From the NCBI RefSeq assembly GCF_045862395.1, contig NZ_AP023087.1, positions 4,278,001 to 4,342,000 of the forward strand: 64,000 bases of DNA. The letters are read 5' to 3'. Below, piece by piece: positions 43,446 through 52,765 of this stretch; position 1 is the first letter of the stretch, and every line of letters starts with the position of its first letter. This stretch comes from Marinicellulosiphila megalodicopiae. Its GTDB lineage: Bacteria > Pseudomonadota > Gammaproteobacteria > Pseudomonadales > Natronospirillaceae. The notes beneath the pieces were generated by a model. The model ran no database searches. It saw only the letters and a program-made list of their open reading frames with translations, and was not told the DNA's origin. The translations under genes were made by a program, and so were the position numbers.

Positions 43446-44261
43446 TTATTTTGCTTGATGTAAATGCACATCCATTTGTGGAAAAGGAATATTTAACCCT
43501 TCTTTACCGAATGTTTTATAAATATTTTCATTCATTACAAAAAATACATCCCAATAATCAGCTGCTTCAACCCATGCACGAACGGCAAAGTTTACTGAAC
43601 TAGAACCTAATTCTTTTACAACAATCACCACTTCAGGATCTTTTAAAATTCGAGTATCTGCATCACATAATTTCTTAATAACAGCACGCGCTAAGTCAAC
43701 ATCATCTCCATAAGCAATGCCTACAGTCCAATCTACTCTTCTTTTTGGTTCAGTTGAAAAATTCGTTAATGAACCTGTTGATAATCCACCATTTGGAATG
43801 ATAATTGTCTTGTTATCAGGAGTTGTCATTACTGTATTAAAAATTTGAATCTCTTTTACTTTACCCGTATAACCTTGAGCATCAATTACATCACCCACTT
43901 TAAATGGCTTGAAAATCAAGATCATTACACCACCGGCAAAATTTTGCAAAGTACCAGATAACGCAAGACCAACTGCTAAGCCGGCAGCACCTAATATTGC
44001 AATGAAGGACGTCATTTCAACATTTAGCATACTTAATACAGTAATTGCCAACATGACTTTTAATAATATACTAGCAATGCTTTTTAGAAATGGTACTAAC
44101 GATGGATCAAGCTTACTTTTGTCCATTAATTTAGAAAAGCCATTCATTAATAAATTAATTAGCCAAACACCCACAACCCAAACAATAATTGCTTTTAATA
44201 AACCAGGCCCATGTGTTAAGGCGATATTTGTGCCGTAATCGATAATCTCTTGTACATTCAT
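43446..44261 (-). CDS. mscS: Small-conductance mechanosensitive channel MscS
   Basis: This 271-residue protein is close in size to E. coli MscS (286). Three TM helices are seen: about 18-40 (GLLKAIIVWVVGVWLINLLM), 60-80 and the pore helix TM3 with the Gly/Ala-rich AAGLAVGLALSGTLQNFAGG (about 93-112) followed by GVMILIFKPFKVGD. A cytoplasmic vestibule domain follows (about 120-270), with the MscS signature VKEIQIFNTVMTTPDNKTIIIPNG (residues about 132-156). It releases solutes under hypo-osmotic stress. It is followed by its own terminator. Confidence 0.96.
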   Translation of the reverse strand: MNVQEIIDYGTNIALTHGPGLLKAIIVWVVGVWLINLLMNGFSKLMDKSKLDPSLVPFLKSIASILLKVMLAITVLSMLNVEMTSFIAILGAAGLAVGLALSGTLQNFAGGVMILIFKPFKVGDVIDAQGYTGKVKEIQIFNTVMTTPDNKTIIIPNGGLSTGSLTNFSTEPKRRVDWTVGIAYGDDVDLARAVIKKLCDADTRILKDPEVVIVVKELGSSSVNFAVRAWVEAADYWDVFFVMNENIYKTFGKEGLNIPFPQMDVHLHQAK

Positions 44262-44313
44262 TTTATTTTCCCATTATTTAATTAATTATTTTCAGTATTG
44301 TATCATTTATTTA

Positions 44314-45141
44314 TTACAGTTTATAAATACCATCTTTTTTAATATCGATTACTTTTGACTTATATAACTGTCCAATTGTTGATTTAAATACTTTTTTACT
44401 CATTTTTAATATTTTAAAAATATCTTCTGGTGTTGATTTATCATGTAAATTTAAGACACCATTATTTTCTTCTAATTTTTTCAAAATTAATTGCTGGGTA
44501 TCATCAAATTTTTCAATTCCTACTTTCATTAAACTTAAATCTATTTTTTTATCTTCTCTTACACGTTTGATATACCCTTTCATTCGCTGCCCTACTTGAA
44601 GCGGTTGAGGCGTTTGATCTTTGAAAATTACCCCAAAATGATAATCATCAATAATGGCCTTATATCCTAATGGCGTCGCAGCTTCTATTAATAAATCAAC
44701 TTTTTGATTTTGTTTTAATTCTATAAATTCTTTTTCAATAAATTGATCTAAACGACTTGATGCGCATATTCTATTTTTTTGATCATCCAAATATAAAAAG
44801 ACGACATATGACTCACCCAAAACCATTTTATGCTTTTGCTGTGAAAATGGCACAAACAAGTCTTTAGGCAAGCCCCAGTCTAAAAACGCACCAACTTCAG
44901 AGACATCCACCACTTTTAAGCAGGAGAAACGATCTACCTCAGCCTTTGGATTAATAAACGTAGCAATAATTTTTTCATCTCGGTCAAGATATATAAATAC
45001 TTTATATTCTTGTCCCTGGGTTATTTCTTGTGTAATTTGCCCTTTAGGCATAAAGGCATCGCCAAACTCGCCACCATCAAATAGTGCGCCTTGATCGATA
45101 ATTTTTTTTACTGTTAGTTGATTATATTGGCCGATTTTCAT
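44314..45141 (-). CDS. CvfB-like S1 RNA-binding protein
   Basis: This 275-residue protein has the CvfB/YitL layout: an N-terminal S1-like domain (about 1-60: MKIGQYNQLTVKKIIDQGAL), two further S1-type OB folds (about 65-130 with VDVSEVGAFLDWGLPKDLFV, and about 135-210 with GYKAIIDDYHFGVIFKD) and a C-terminal winged helix (about 215-275: NNGVLNLHDKSTPEDIFK). Homologues bind RNA and affect virulence or translation in Gram-positive bacteria; the role in gammaproteobacteria is less clear. It lies between mscS and a divergent LysR gene. Confidence 0.9.
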   Translation of the reverse strand: MKIGQYNQLTVKKIIDQGALFDGGEFGDAFMPKGQITQEITQGQEYKVFIYLDRDEKIIATFINPKAEVDRFSCLKVVDVSEVGAFLDWGLPKDLFVPFSQQKHKMVLGESYVVFLYLDDQKNRICASSRLDQFIEKEFIELKQNQKVDLLIEAATPLGYKAIIDDYHFGVIFKDQTPQPLQVGQRMKGYIKRVREDKKIDLSLMKVGIEKFDDTQQLILKKLEENNGVLNLHDKSTPEDIFKILKMSKKVFKSTIGQLYKSKVIDIKKDGIYKL

Positions 45142-45240
45142 ATTCGAGATTCGTTAATTAAATTTATTAAATTATACGCTAAGCTAGACCAGTTCTGTAT
45201 TATTAGTAATAATATCTTTTTCTAATTAATTGACTGACTT

Positions 45241-46149
45241 ATGAAGCCCAACATTCAAAGTGATCATTTGATCTTATTTACACAAGTCGCGCAACTTGGA
45301 AGCTTATCAAGAGCAAGCCTGTTGAATAATATTCCTGTTTCAACAATTAGCCGACGCTTAGCTAGCTTAGAGGGTCAAATTGGTTATCAATTATTAACTA
45401 GAAATACCAAAGGCATTCAAGTTACTGAAATAGGCAATGAAATATTACGTTACGGGAAAAGTATTAATAATGAATTGGAATCATTAAGTGCTTTTTTAGC
45501 TCATAAAAACGATGAGCCTCATGGGGTACTAAGAGTTTCAATGCCCGCCACCACTAGCGCAAGCATCATAACAGACATCATTCATAGTTATAAAAAACTT
45601 TGCCCCGAAGTCACGATTGATTTAAGAATGACCGATCGTTTTGTTGATCCAAGAATTGAGGAGTATGACATTGTATTTAATTATGTCATTAATGAACCTT
45701 TAAAAGATTCTTCATTAATCGCCAAACGAATCGTCACACCTAAAACTATCCTAGTGTGTAGCAACACTTTTGAGCAAAACATTCAAACTGCTGAAGATTT
45801 GAACCAAGTGAAATGCGTATCAACTTTAGAGCGAAATACTAAATATATCACTTGGCAATTACAAAAAGGAGAAACAAACATTATAGTTTCTCCAAAACCA
45901 TCTGTTGTCGTAAATAATTTAGATGCGGTTAAATCTGCCATTTTAAATGGGTATGGTATTGGCAGATTAGTCGTTACTTCATGCGCAGAAGAACTAGCAA
46001 ATGGTGAGTTAGTTCAAGTTCTTGAAGATTGGGATGTATCCTCGTGGGACGTGTATTTGATGTATCCTTCACGTAAACACTTACCCGCAAAAACTCAAAA
46101 ATTTATAGAACTTATGAGTTTTATTGCCCAAGACAGATATTATGAATAA
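45241..46149 (+). CDS. LysR-family transcriptional regulator
   Basis: This 302-residue protein has an N-terminal winged HTH (about 9-66: LFTQVAQLGSLSRASLLNNI then VSTISRRLASLEGQIGYQLL) and an effector-binding domain (about 90-295). The pattern is that of the common AaeR/DmlR-like subgroup. It converges on rplQ, from which it is separated by a strong terminator, and diverges from the CvfB-like gene, its likely but unproven target. The ligand is unknown. Confidence 0.93.
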   Translation: MKPNIQSDHLILFTQVAQLGSLSRASLLNNIPVSTISRRLASLEGQIGYQLLTRNTKGIQVTEIGNEILRYGKSINNELESLSAFLAHKNDEPHGVLRVSMPATTSASIITDIIHSYKKLCPEVTIDLRMTDRFVDPRIEEYDIVFNYVINEPLKDSSLIAKRIVTPKTILVCSNTFEQNIQTAEDLNQVKCVSTLERNTKYITWQLQKGETNIIVSPKPSVVVNNLDAVKSAILNGYGIGRLVVTSCAEELANGELVQVLEDWDVSSWDVYLMYPSRKHLPAKTQKFIELMSFIAQDRYYE

Positions 46150-46164
46150 TATTCTTTAAGATAT

Positions 46165-46194
46165 AAAAAAAGCCAGCTAATGCTGGCTTTTTTT
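46165..46194. terminator. Bidirectional terminator at the end of the alpha operon
   Basis: AGCCAGC (46171-46177) pairs with GCTGGCT (46182-46188) on a TAAT loop, flanked by A-rich and T-rich runs that extend the stem to 13 bp. It ends both rplQ (minus) and the LysR gene (plus). Confidence 0.95.
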
Positions 46195-46213
46195 ATTGGC
46201 AGATCAGAAGCAT

Positions 46214-46600
46214 TTAATCTTCTGATACTTCCTCAGCTGCTACAGGACGATCGACTAATTCTACGATTGCCATTGGAGCATTATCACCAGTACGGAATCC
46301 ACATTTTAGGATACGGATATATCCACCTGGACGCGCTTGGTAACGAGGGCCTAAATCAGTGAATAATTTACCCACTGAATCTTTTGAACGAGTACGGTTA
46401 AAAGCCAAACGACGGTTAGCTACTGAATCTTTCTTAGCTAATGTTATTAATGGCTCCGCAACTGCACGAAGTTCTTTTGCTTTTGGTAAGGTCGTCTTAA
46501 TCACTTCATGTTCAAACAAAGAGTTAGCCATGTTTTGAAACATAGCCTTTCTGTGTGAGCTAGTACGATTAAAATGACGACCGGATTTACGATGACGCAT
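46214..46600 (-). CDS. rplQ: 50S ribosomal protein L17
   Basis: 128 residues, starting MRHRKSGRHFNRTSSHRKAM, the conserved N terminus of L17. It binds 23S rRNA near the exit tunnel. Last gene of the alpha operon (rpsM-rpsK-rpsD-rpoA-rplQ), 26 nt after rpoA, followed by a strong terminator. The C terminus carries a short acidic tail (AAEEVSED). Confidence 0.98.
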   Translation of the reverse strand: MRHRKSGRHFNRTSSHRKAMFQNMANSLFEHEVIKTTLPKAKELRAVAEPLITLAKKDSVANRRLAFNRTRSKDSVGKLFTDLGPRYQARPGGYIRILKCGFRTGDNAPMAIVELVDRPVAAEEVSED

Positions 46601-46626
46601 TTACAATTCCTCAACTACAAATTTGG

Positions 46627-47628
46627 TTAGACAAGAACTTTGTCATCACTTCTTAGGCTAGCAGGTGGCCAGTTTTCTAGCACCATACCTAAGCTCAAAC
46701 CTTTCGATGCTAAAACATCTTTGATTTCAGTAAGTGATTTTTTACCTAAATTCGGAGTTTTCAAAAGTTCAACTTCAGTACGTTGGATCAAATCACCAAT
46801 GTAATAAATATTCTCTGCTTTTAAACAGTTCGCAGAACGAACTGTAAGCTCTAAATCATCAACTGGTCTCAACAATATTGGATCAATTAAATCTTCTTCA
46901 ACTACTGGCTCAGCTTCCACTTCATTGTCTAAATCGACAAATGCAGCTAATTGCTGTTGTAAAATAGTTGAAGCACGACGAATCGCCTCTTCTGGTTCTA
47001 CAGTACCATTAGTTTCAAGATCTAAGATTAATTTATCAAGATCAGTACGCTGTTCAACACGAGCATTATCCACTACATAAGCAACTCGCAACACTGGGCT
47101 ATAAGAAGCATCCAGCTGAAGTTTACCAATGGCTTTACTCTCTTCATCGCCAGTTTGACGACTGCTTGCTGGAACATAACCACGACCCATTGTGATATGA
47201 AGAGTCATATTCAATGAACCGCTTGCACCTAACGTCGCGATAACGTGGTCAGGGTTGGTAATTTCTACGCCATGATCCAATTGGATATCAGCAGCAGTAA
47301 TTACGCCAGAACCTGACTTACTTAATGTTAACGTTGCTTCTTCGCGATCAAACAAACGAATCGCTACGCCTTTAAGGTTTAATAAGATATTTAAAACATC
47401 TTCTTGAACCCCTTCAAGTACGCTGTATTCGTGCAAGACACCTTCAATTTCAACTTCTGAAATCGCGGCACCCGGCAATGAAGAAAGAAGAATGCGACGT
47501 AGCGCAGAACCCAAAGTATGGCCAAAACCACGCTCTAAGGGTTCTAACGTTACTTTAGCTCTTGTTGAGCTAAGCTCCTGAACATCAATGTTCTTAGGAG
47601 TTAAAAATTCGTTTGCTGATCGCTGCAT
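46627..47628 (-). CDS. rpoA: RNA polymerase alpha subunit
   Basis: 333 residues. The N-terminal dimerisation domain (about 8-235) includes LEPLERGFGHTLGSALRRIL. An acidic linker is followed by the C-terminal DNA-binding domain: LELTVRSANCLKAENIYYIG contains the Arg that in E. coli (Arg265) contacts UP elements and activators, and TPNLGKKSLTEIKDVL is intact. It assembles the beta and beta' subunits. It lies between rpsD and rplQ. Confidence 0.99.
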   Translation of the reverse strand: MQRSANEFLTPKNIDVQELSSTRAKVTLEPLERGFGHTLGSALRRILLSSLPGAAISEVEIEGVLHEYSVLEGVQEDVLNILLNLKGVAIRLFDREEATLTLSKSGSGVITAADIQLDHGVEITNPDHVIATLGASGSLNMTLHITMGRGYVPASSRQTGDEESKAIGKLQLDASYSPVLRVAYVVDNARVEQRTDLDKLILDLETNGTVEPEEAIRRASTILQQQLAAFVDLDNEVEAEPVVEEDLIDPILLRPVDDLELTVRSANCLKAENIYYIGDLIQRTEVELLKTPNLGKKSLTEIKDVLASKGLSLGMVLENWPPASLRSDDKVLV

Positions 47629-47652
47629 AGTTGCCCCTAATTAGCAGTGTTA

Positions 47653-48273
47653 TTACTTCGAGTAAAGTTCCACGATTAAATTTTCGTTGATTTCTTGAGA
47701 TAATTCAGAACGTTCTGGAACTGCTTTGAACGTACCAGATTTCTTCTTAACATCAACATCAACCCATTCAACTGGAGAACGTTGGCCTGCAATCTCTAAT
47801 GCACTATTAATACGTAATTGATTAAGGCTCTTTTCTCTCACAGAAACAACATCACCTGCTTTTACTTGGAAAGAAGCGATATTCACAGCTTGTCCATTAA
47901 CAGTAATTGCTTTATGCGATACCAATTGACGCGCTTCAGAGCGAGTACAACCGAATCCCATACGGTAAACAACATTGTCTAAGCGACTCTCCAATAGTTG
48001 CAACAAGTTCTCACCTGTAGCACCTTTTAAGCGGGCTGCTTGTTTGTAGTAGTTACGGAATTGCTTTTCCAATACACCGTATGTACGACGTACTTTTTGC
48101 TTTTCACGTAATTGTACACCGTAGTCAGAAAGACGACCACGACGTGCACCGTGTACACCAGGAGCTGTTTCTAATTTACACTTACTTTCAAGTGCACGAA
48201 CACCACTCTTAAGGAACAAATCTGTTCCTTCACGGCGTGATAATTTACATTTTGGGCCAATATAACGTGCCAT
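47653..48273 (-). CDS. rpsD: 30S ribosomal protein S4
   Basis: 206 residues, starting MARYIGPKCKLSRREGTDL. The S4 RNA-binding domain lies around residues 95-160 (LESRLDNVVYRMGFGCTRSE, ARQLVSHKAITVNGQAVNIA). It binds 16S rRNA and initiates 30S assembly; in E. coli it also represses translation of the alpha operon at the rpsM leader. It lies 24 nt before rpoA. Confidence 0.98.
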   Translation of the reverse strand: MARYIGPKCKLSRREGTDLFLKSGVRALESKCKLETAPGVHGARRGRLSDYGVQLREKQKVRRTYGVLEKQFRNYYKQAARLKGATGENLLQLLESRLDNVVYRMGFGCTRSEARQLVSHKAITVNGQAVNIASFQVKAGDVVSVREKSLNQLRINSALEIAGQRSPVEWVDVDVKKKSGTFKAVPERSELSQEINENLIVELYSK

Positions 48274-48291
48274 ATTCTTATTGCTCCTCTA

Positions 48292-48684
48292 TTAAACTCG
48301 ACGTTTTTTAGGTGGGCGGCAGCCGTTATGTGGGATCGGTGTTACATCTGTGATGTTGGTTATTTTATAACCACATGCATTTAATGCACGAACAGCCGAT
48401 TCACGACCTGGTCCTGGACCTTTTACTTCAACGTCCAGATTCTTTAATCCGTAATCTTGTGCTGCTACTCCCGCACGTTCAGCTGCAATCTGAGCTGCGT
48501 AAGGAGTACTTTTACGAGAACCACGGAAACCCGAGCCACCGGCAGTTGCCCAACTGAGGGCGTTACCTTGGCGATCCGTTATAGTCACGATCGTATTGTT
48601 AAAAGACGCATGGATGTGGGCAATGCCATCAGCCACTTGCTTTTTAACTTTTTTACGAGTACGTGTCGTACCTGGCTTAGCCAT
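48292..48684 (-). CDS. rpsK: 30S ribosomal protein S11
   Basis: 130 residues. The conserved core HIHASFNNTIVTITDRQGNA and the C-terminal IPHNGCRPPKKRRV are intact; the HNG site is where the family forms an isoaspartate. It lines the platform of the 30S subunit. It is 27 nt after rpsM and 18 nt before rpsD. Confidence 0.98.
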   Translation of the reverse strand: MAKPGTTRTRKKVKKQVADGIAHIHASFNNTIVTITDRQGNALSWATAGGSGFRGSRKSTPYAAQIAAERAGVAAQDYGLKNLDVEVKGPGPGRESAVRALNACGYKITNITDVTPIPHNGCRPPKKRRV

Positions 48685-48711
48685 CTTCGATTTCCTATAA
48701 AAAAATTAATA

Positions 48712-49071
48712 TTATCTGCGAATTGGTTTAGTTGGACCTTTACGTGTACGAGCATTCGTTTTAGAACGCTGACCACGAACAGGTAAACTACGACGGTGAC
48801 GTATGCCACGGTAGCAACCTAAATCCATCAATCGCTTGATGTTCATTTGTACTTCACGACGTAGATCACCTTCAACTGTAATAGTTTTAGTAATTTCGTC
48901 ACGAATTTGATCTAACTCATCTTCAGATAAGTCACCGATCTTTCTAACTGGATCAATTCCAGTTGATGAAAGGATCTGTTTTGCGGTTGTACGACCAACA
49001 CCATATACATACGTTAAAGAGATAACGGCATGTTTGTGGTCTGGAACGTTGACACCTGCTATACGGGCCAT
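48712..49071 (-). CDS. rpsM: 30S ribosomal protein S13
   Basis: 119 residues, starting MARIAGVNVPDHKHAVISLT, with helix-two-turn-helix region and the basic C terminus RGQRSKTNARTRKGPTKPIR that touches the P-site tRNA and the 50S bridge. First gene of the alpha operon; the upstream leader (49075-49150) may be the S4 control site. Confidence 0.98.
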   Translation of the reverse strand: MARIAGVNVPDHKHAVISLTYVYGVGRTTAKQILSSTGIDPVRKIGDLSEDELDQIRDEITKTITVEGDLRREVQMNIKRLMDLGCYRGIRHRRSLPVRGQRSKTNARTRKGPTKPIRR

Positions 49072-49150
49072 TCGATATACTCCGATTTAAGCTATTAAGT
49101 AGTTATTACCTAATAGACGACCGTCACAAAGGGCGCGAAAGCTTACATGA
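49072..49150 (-). promoter_or_regulatory. Putative alpha-operon leader (S4 control site)
   Basis: On the minus strand the leader before rpsM contains CTATTA and TAATAG arms around an AT-rich loop, plus a short GACG/CGTC hairpin upstream, and a GGAG Shine-Dalgarno. A weak promoter-like pair (TTGTTT, 17 bp, TAAGCT) lies further upstream at about 49150-49180. E. coli has a pseudoknot here to which S4 binds. Folding by eye is only suggestive. Confidence 0.35.
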
Positions 49151-49199
49151 ATTTAATTAAAAAAACAATAAGCTTTCTAAAAAGTTTATCTAAAAAAGA

Positions 49200-49313
49200 T
49201 TAACCTTGACGCTGTTTGTGTTTTGGCTCAACGCAAATTACGCGTACTGAACCGTTACGGCGAATAATTTTACAATTACGGCACATTTTTTTAACTGATG
49301 CACGTACTTTCAT
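49200..49313 (-). CDS. rpmJ: 50S ribosomal protein L36
   Basis: 37 residues (MKVRASVKKMCRNCKIIRRN, then VRVICVEPKHKQRQG). It is the zinc-ribbon (C+) type: C-x2-C, then Cys and His in ICVEPKHK. It lies at the end of the spc part, between secY and rpsM, as in other gammaproteobacteria. Confidence 0.97.
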   Translation of the reverse strand: MKVRASVKKMCRNCKIIRRNGSVRVICVEPKHKQRQG

Positions 49314-49340
49314 GTTTAACTCCAAATACTGAGTGATTGC

Positions 49341-50717
49341 TTAACGGAACAAGCCCGCGCCACCGTCACCTTTTTGGTTTGATTTTTTCATCAGTGACGC
49401 ATATTGACTACTCATCAGATGCGACTGCACTTGCCCTACAAAATCCATTACCACTACAACGACGATCAATAATGACATACCACCGAAAAAGAACGGTGCA
49501 TTCATGCCTGATACAATACTTTGAGGAAATAATGAAACTGCGGCAATATATAAAGCACCAAAGAAGGTCAAACGTGCTGACACCCCATCGATATAACGCG
49601 AAGTTTGCTCACCAGGACGAATCCCAGGGATAAACGCACCCGAACGCTTTAAATTTTCTGCCACATCTTTTGGATTAAAAGTAACCGCTGTATAGAAATA
49701 ACAGAAGAAAATTACTGCACCACCAAAAACGATGTAATACAAAGGTGTATTAACCTGAAGCAATTTAGAAATTGTATTTAATACATCCCAAACACCACCT
49801 GTTTTTTCACCTGCGAAACCACCCATCGCTTGTGGAAACAATAATAAACTTGAGGCAAAGATTGCAGGGATCACACCAGCCATATTCACCTTGATAGGTA
49901 AATGACTCGTTTGAGCTGCCATCATCTGTCTGCCTTGCTGTCTTTTTGCATAATTGATCGTTATTTTACGCTGACCGCGCTCCATAAATACAATAAATGC
50001 AACAACCGCAAGAGCAAATACCGCTACGAAGGCCACTTGCCACAACTCCATTGAACTACCACCCTCAGCAGGGTTAGCAGCGTTAAACAATGAAACCATC
50101 GCACCTGGTAAGCTTGAAACAATACCAGCGAAAATCAAAATGGATATACCATTTCCAATTCCACGCTCGGTAATCTGCTCACCTAACCACATTAAGAACA
50201 TCGTACCACAAGTTAATGTTGTAACCGCTCCAATATAGAACGCTAATGGCACTTCACCATTAGCATTTAGGTATATCAAACTTGTACCTTCAGTACCGGG
50301 AGAACCCGCGAAACCAGCAGCAATGAAAAAGGCCTGAACCGATGCCAAAAGCAACGTTCCATATCTTGTAAATTGTGTGATTTTACGACGCCCAGCTTCG
50401 CCTTCTTTTTTCAACTGCTCTAAATAGGGTACAGCCACCGTCAATAACTGCATTATGATGGATGCAGATATATATGGAATAATCCCCAATGCAAATAAAC
50501 TCATACGCTCTAACGCACCACCTGAAAATGAGTTAAACATTTCCAAGATTTGTAAGTTTTCGAACGTCTTTGCAAATTCTGCATTATTAATTCCAGGGAC
50601 TGGAATATGAGTACCAATACGATAAATAAAAATGGCTAGTAATACGAACAACAATCGCGCGCGTAGTTCACCTTTTCCACTAGTATTACCTTGAGATACT
50701 GTACCTTGCTTAGTCAT
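49341..50717 (-). CDS. secY: Protein translocase channel subunit SecY
   Basis: 458 residues with ten TM helices; the first is LLFVLLAIFIYRIGTHIPVP, and the plug and lateral-gate regions follow (LEMFNSFSGGALERMSLFAL, IPYISASIIMQLL). Signature SecY blocks GERGIGNGISILIFAGIVSS and PGIRPGEQTSRYI are intact. It forms SecYEG in the inner membrane. It starts directly after the rplO stop codon (TAAATG), so the two are tightly coupled. Confidence 0.98.
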   Translation of the reverse strand: MTKQGTVSQGNTSGKGELRARLLFVLLAIFIYRIGTHIPVPGINNAEFAKTFENLQILEMFNSFSGGALERMSLFALGIIPYISASIIMQLLTVAVPYLEQLKKEGEAGRRKITQFTRYGTLLLASVQAFFIAAGFAGSPGTEGTSLIYLNANGEVPLAFYIGAVTTLTCGTMFLMWLGEQITERGIGNGISILIFAGIVSSLPGAMVSLFNAANPAEGGSSMELWQVAFVAVFALAVVAFIVFMERGQRKITINYAKRQQGRQMMAAQTSHLPIKVNMAGVIPAIFASSLLLFPQAMGGFAGEKTGGVWDVLNTISKLLQVNTPLYYIVFGGAVIFFCYFYTAVTFNPKDVAENLKRSGAFIPGIRPGEQTSRYIDGVSARLTFFGALYIAAVSLFPQSIVSGMNAPFFFGGMSLLIVVVVVMDFVGQVQSHLMSSQYASLMKKSNQKGDGGAGLFR

Positions 50718-51152
50718 TTAGGCCTCTACTTTTCCGCCTGCAGCTTCAATGGCCGCTAATGCGCCCTTAGTCACTGAAATACCTTTTAATGAAACCGCTT
50801 TGTCGATAGCACCGGACAAGAAAACTTTAACAGTTTTAATGTTTTGACCTACTAAGTCAGCTTCTTTAAGAGCTGCTAGATCAATTACGTCCGCTGTTAC
50901 TTTAGCGATATCAGTTAAACGCAATTCTGCAGCAAATCTTGCTTTACGTGACGTGAAACCGAATTTCGGTAAACGACGTTGTAAAGGCATTTGACCACCT
51001 TCAAAACCAGGTTTTACAGATCCGCCAGAGCGAGCCTTTTGACCTTTGTGTCCGCGACCACAAGTCTTGCCTAAGCCAGAACCTATACCACGACCAACAC
51101 GTTTTGAGCTATGCGTTGCGCCTTCAGCAGGACTTAATGTATTTAAATTCAT
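50718..51152 (-). CDS. rplO: 50S ribosomal protein L15
   Basis: 144 residues, starting MNLNTLSPAEGATHSSKRVG, with the Gly-rich basic N-terminal extension (GRGIGSGLGKTCGRGHKGQK) that penetrates 23S rRNA. It is essential late in 50S assembly. The stop codon is immediately followed by the secY start. Confidence 0.98.
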   Translation of the reverse strand: MNLNTLSPAEGATHSSKRVGRGIGSGLGKTCGRGHKGQKARSGGSVKPGFEGGQMPLQRRLPKFGFTSRKARFAAELRLTDIAKVTADVIDLAALKEADLVGQNIKTVKVFLSGAIDKAVSLKGISVTKGALAAIEAAGGKVEA

Positions 51153-51154
51153 TA

Positions 51155-51340
51155 TTATTCTCCTACTTCTTGAACCATGTAATTAACTTTGTTCAACATT
51201 CCGCGAGTTGATGGAGTATCTTCTACTTCAACAATTTCACGAATTTTGCGAAGACCAAGACCTTGTACACAAAGCTTATGCTTTGGCAAAGTGCCAATTG
51301 GACTACGAACCAGTTGAACTTTCATTGTTTTTTTAGCCAT
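51155..51340 (-). CDS. rpmD: 50S ribosomal protein L30
   Basis: 61 residues with the compact L30 fold (VQLVRSPIGTLPKHKLCVQG, then GLGLRKIREIVEVEDTPSTR). It is separated by 2 nt from rplO and 6 nt from rpsE. Confidence 0.97.
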   Translation of the reverse strand: MAKKTMKVQLVRSPIGTLPKHKLCVQGLGLRKIREIVEVEDTPSTRGMLNKVNYMVQEVGE

Positions 51341-51346
51341 TGTCGG

Positions 51347-51850
51347 TTACCCCAAAATCTCATCAACAGATAATCCGCGTTTAGCAGCAACATCTTCAGG
51401 AGAACGCATTTGCGCTAAACCTTTAACTGTTGCACGAACCACGTTTACTGGGTTAGTAGAACCGTAACATTTTGCTAATACGTTATGAACGCCTGCAATC
51501 TCTAAAACTGCACGCATTGCACCACCAGCAATAACACCAGTACCTTCAGAAGCTGGTTGCATGTACACTTTAGAAGCGCCATGACGAGCTTTTACAGCGT
51601 ACTGTAATGTGCCATTAGTGATTGCAACATTAACGATGTTACGTTTAGCGCTGTCCATTGCCTTTTGAATTGCAATCGGCACTTCTTTCGCTTTACCACG
51701 ACCGAATCCAACTTTACCTTCTCCATCACCAACTACGGTTAGAGCGGTAAAACCAAATATACGACCACCTTTTACTACTTTGGCTACACGATTTACTTGA
51801 ACTAATTTTTCTTGTAATTCGCCGCCTGCTTGTTGTTGTTCAGCCATCAT
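51347..51850 (-). CDS. rpsE: 30S ribosomal protein S5
   Basis: 167 residues, with the dsRBD-like N-terminal domain (VQVNRVAKVVKGGRIFGFTA) and a C-terminal domain including GTGVIAGGAMRAVLE. It helps keep translational accuracy; ram-type mutations map to this protein in other species. An ATG one codon downstream is also possible. Confidence 0.98.
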   Translation of the reverse strand: MMAEQQQAGGELQEKLVQVNRVAKVVKGGRIFGFTALTVVGDGEGKVGFGRGKAKEVPIAIQKAMDSAKRNIVNVAITNGTLQYAVKARHGASKVYMQPASEGTGVIAGGAMRAVLEIAGVHNVLAKCYGSTNPVNVVRATVKGLAQMRSPEDVAAKRGLSVDEILG

Positions 51851-51857
51851 TCAACCC

Positions 51858-52208
51858 TTAGAATTTAAGTCCAGCTTCGCGAGCAGCTTCAGCTAAAGCT
51901 TTTACACGACCATGGAATTTAAAACCAGAACGGTCAAACGCAACAGATTCAACACCTGCAGCTTTAGCACGCTCAGCGATTAATGCACCTACTTTTGTAG
52001 CTGCAGCGATATTGCTTGTCACACCTGAACGAACATCTTTATCTACCGTTGAAGCTGAAGCAATAATTTTGCCGCCACATGGAGAGATGATCTGTGCATA
52101 GGTATGTTGTGAACTCTTATTTACGCTTAAACGATAAACACCTAACTCTGCAATTTTTGCACGTGTTTTTTTAGCGCGGCGTAAACGAGATGTCTTTTTA
52201 GAAATCAT
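51858..52208 (-). CDS. rplR: 50S ribosomal protein L18
   Basis: 116 residues, starting MISKKTSRLRRAKKTRAKIA, the 5S rRNA-binding basic N-terminal segment, followed by the L18 alpha/beta core (DKDVRSGVTSNIAAATKVG, SVAFDRSGFKFHGRVKALA). Confidence 0.98.
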   Translation of the reverse strand: MISKKTSRLRRAKKTRAKIAELGVYRLSVNKSSQHTYAQIISPCGGKIIASASTVDKDVRSGVTSNIAAATKVGALIAERAKAAGVESVAFDRSGFKFHGRVKALAEAAREAGLKF

Positions 52209-52220
52209 CAGTGCCCTACC

Positions 52221-52754
52221 TTATTTTTTCTTAGCTTCTTTTCTGCGAACGTACTCATCAGCATAACGAACACCTTTACCTTTATAAGGCTCTGGCGGAC
52301 GATAAGCGCGAATTTCCGCAGCAACTTGACCCACTTTTTGTTTATCCGCACCAGAAATCACGATTTCAGTAATCGTTGGCGTTTCTGCTTTGATGCCTTC
52401 AGGCAAAACGTAATCAACAGGGTGAGAGAAACCTAATGTTAGATTGACAGATTTAGCATCTGCCTTGGCACGATAACCGACACCTTGTAACAACAATTTC
52501 TTGCTAAAACCTTCAGAAACACCAGTTACAAGGTTGCTCACTAATGAACGCGCCGTACCCGCTTGTGCTACATCGTTTTTAGAACCTGATTTTGGTGCTA
52601 ACTTTAATTGATTATCTTCTTGAGCAATGGCAACCGAATCGTTTAAAACGATTTCTAAAGAACCTTGAGCGCCTTTTGCTTTTACTGTTTGGCCATCAAT
52701 GTTGATTTCAACACCAGCTGGCACATTGACAGGGGCTTTTGCTATACGTGACAT
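52221..52754 (-). CDS. rplF: 50S ribosomal protein L6
   Basis: 177 residues with two repeated L6 domains (about 1-82 and 83-172); the second includes GVGYRAKADAKSVNLTLGFS and RAYRPPEPYKGKGVRYADEY, the conserved RNA-contact block. It lies near the factor-binding site of the 50S subunit. Confidence 0.98.
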   Translation of the reverse strand: MSRIAKAPVNVPAGVEINIDGQTVKAKGAQGSLEIVLNDSVAIAQEDNQLKLAPKSGSKNDVAQAGTARSLVSNLVTGVSEGFSKKLLLQGVGYRAKADAKSVNLTLGFSHPVDYVLPEGIKAETPTITEIVISGADKQKVGQVAAEIRAYRPPEPYKGKGVRYADEYVRRKEAKKK

Positions 52755-52765
52755 ATTATTTCCCC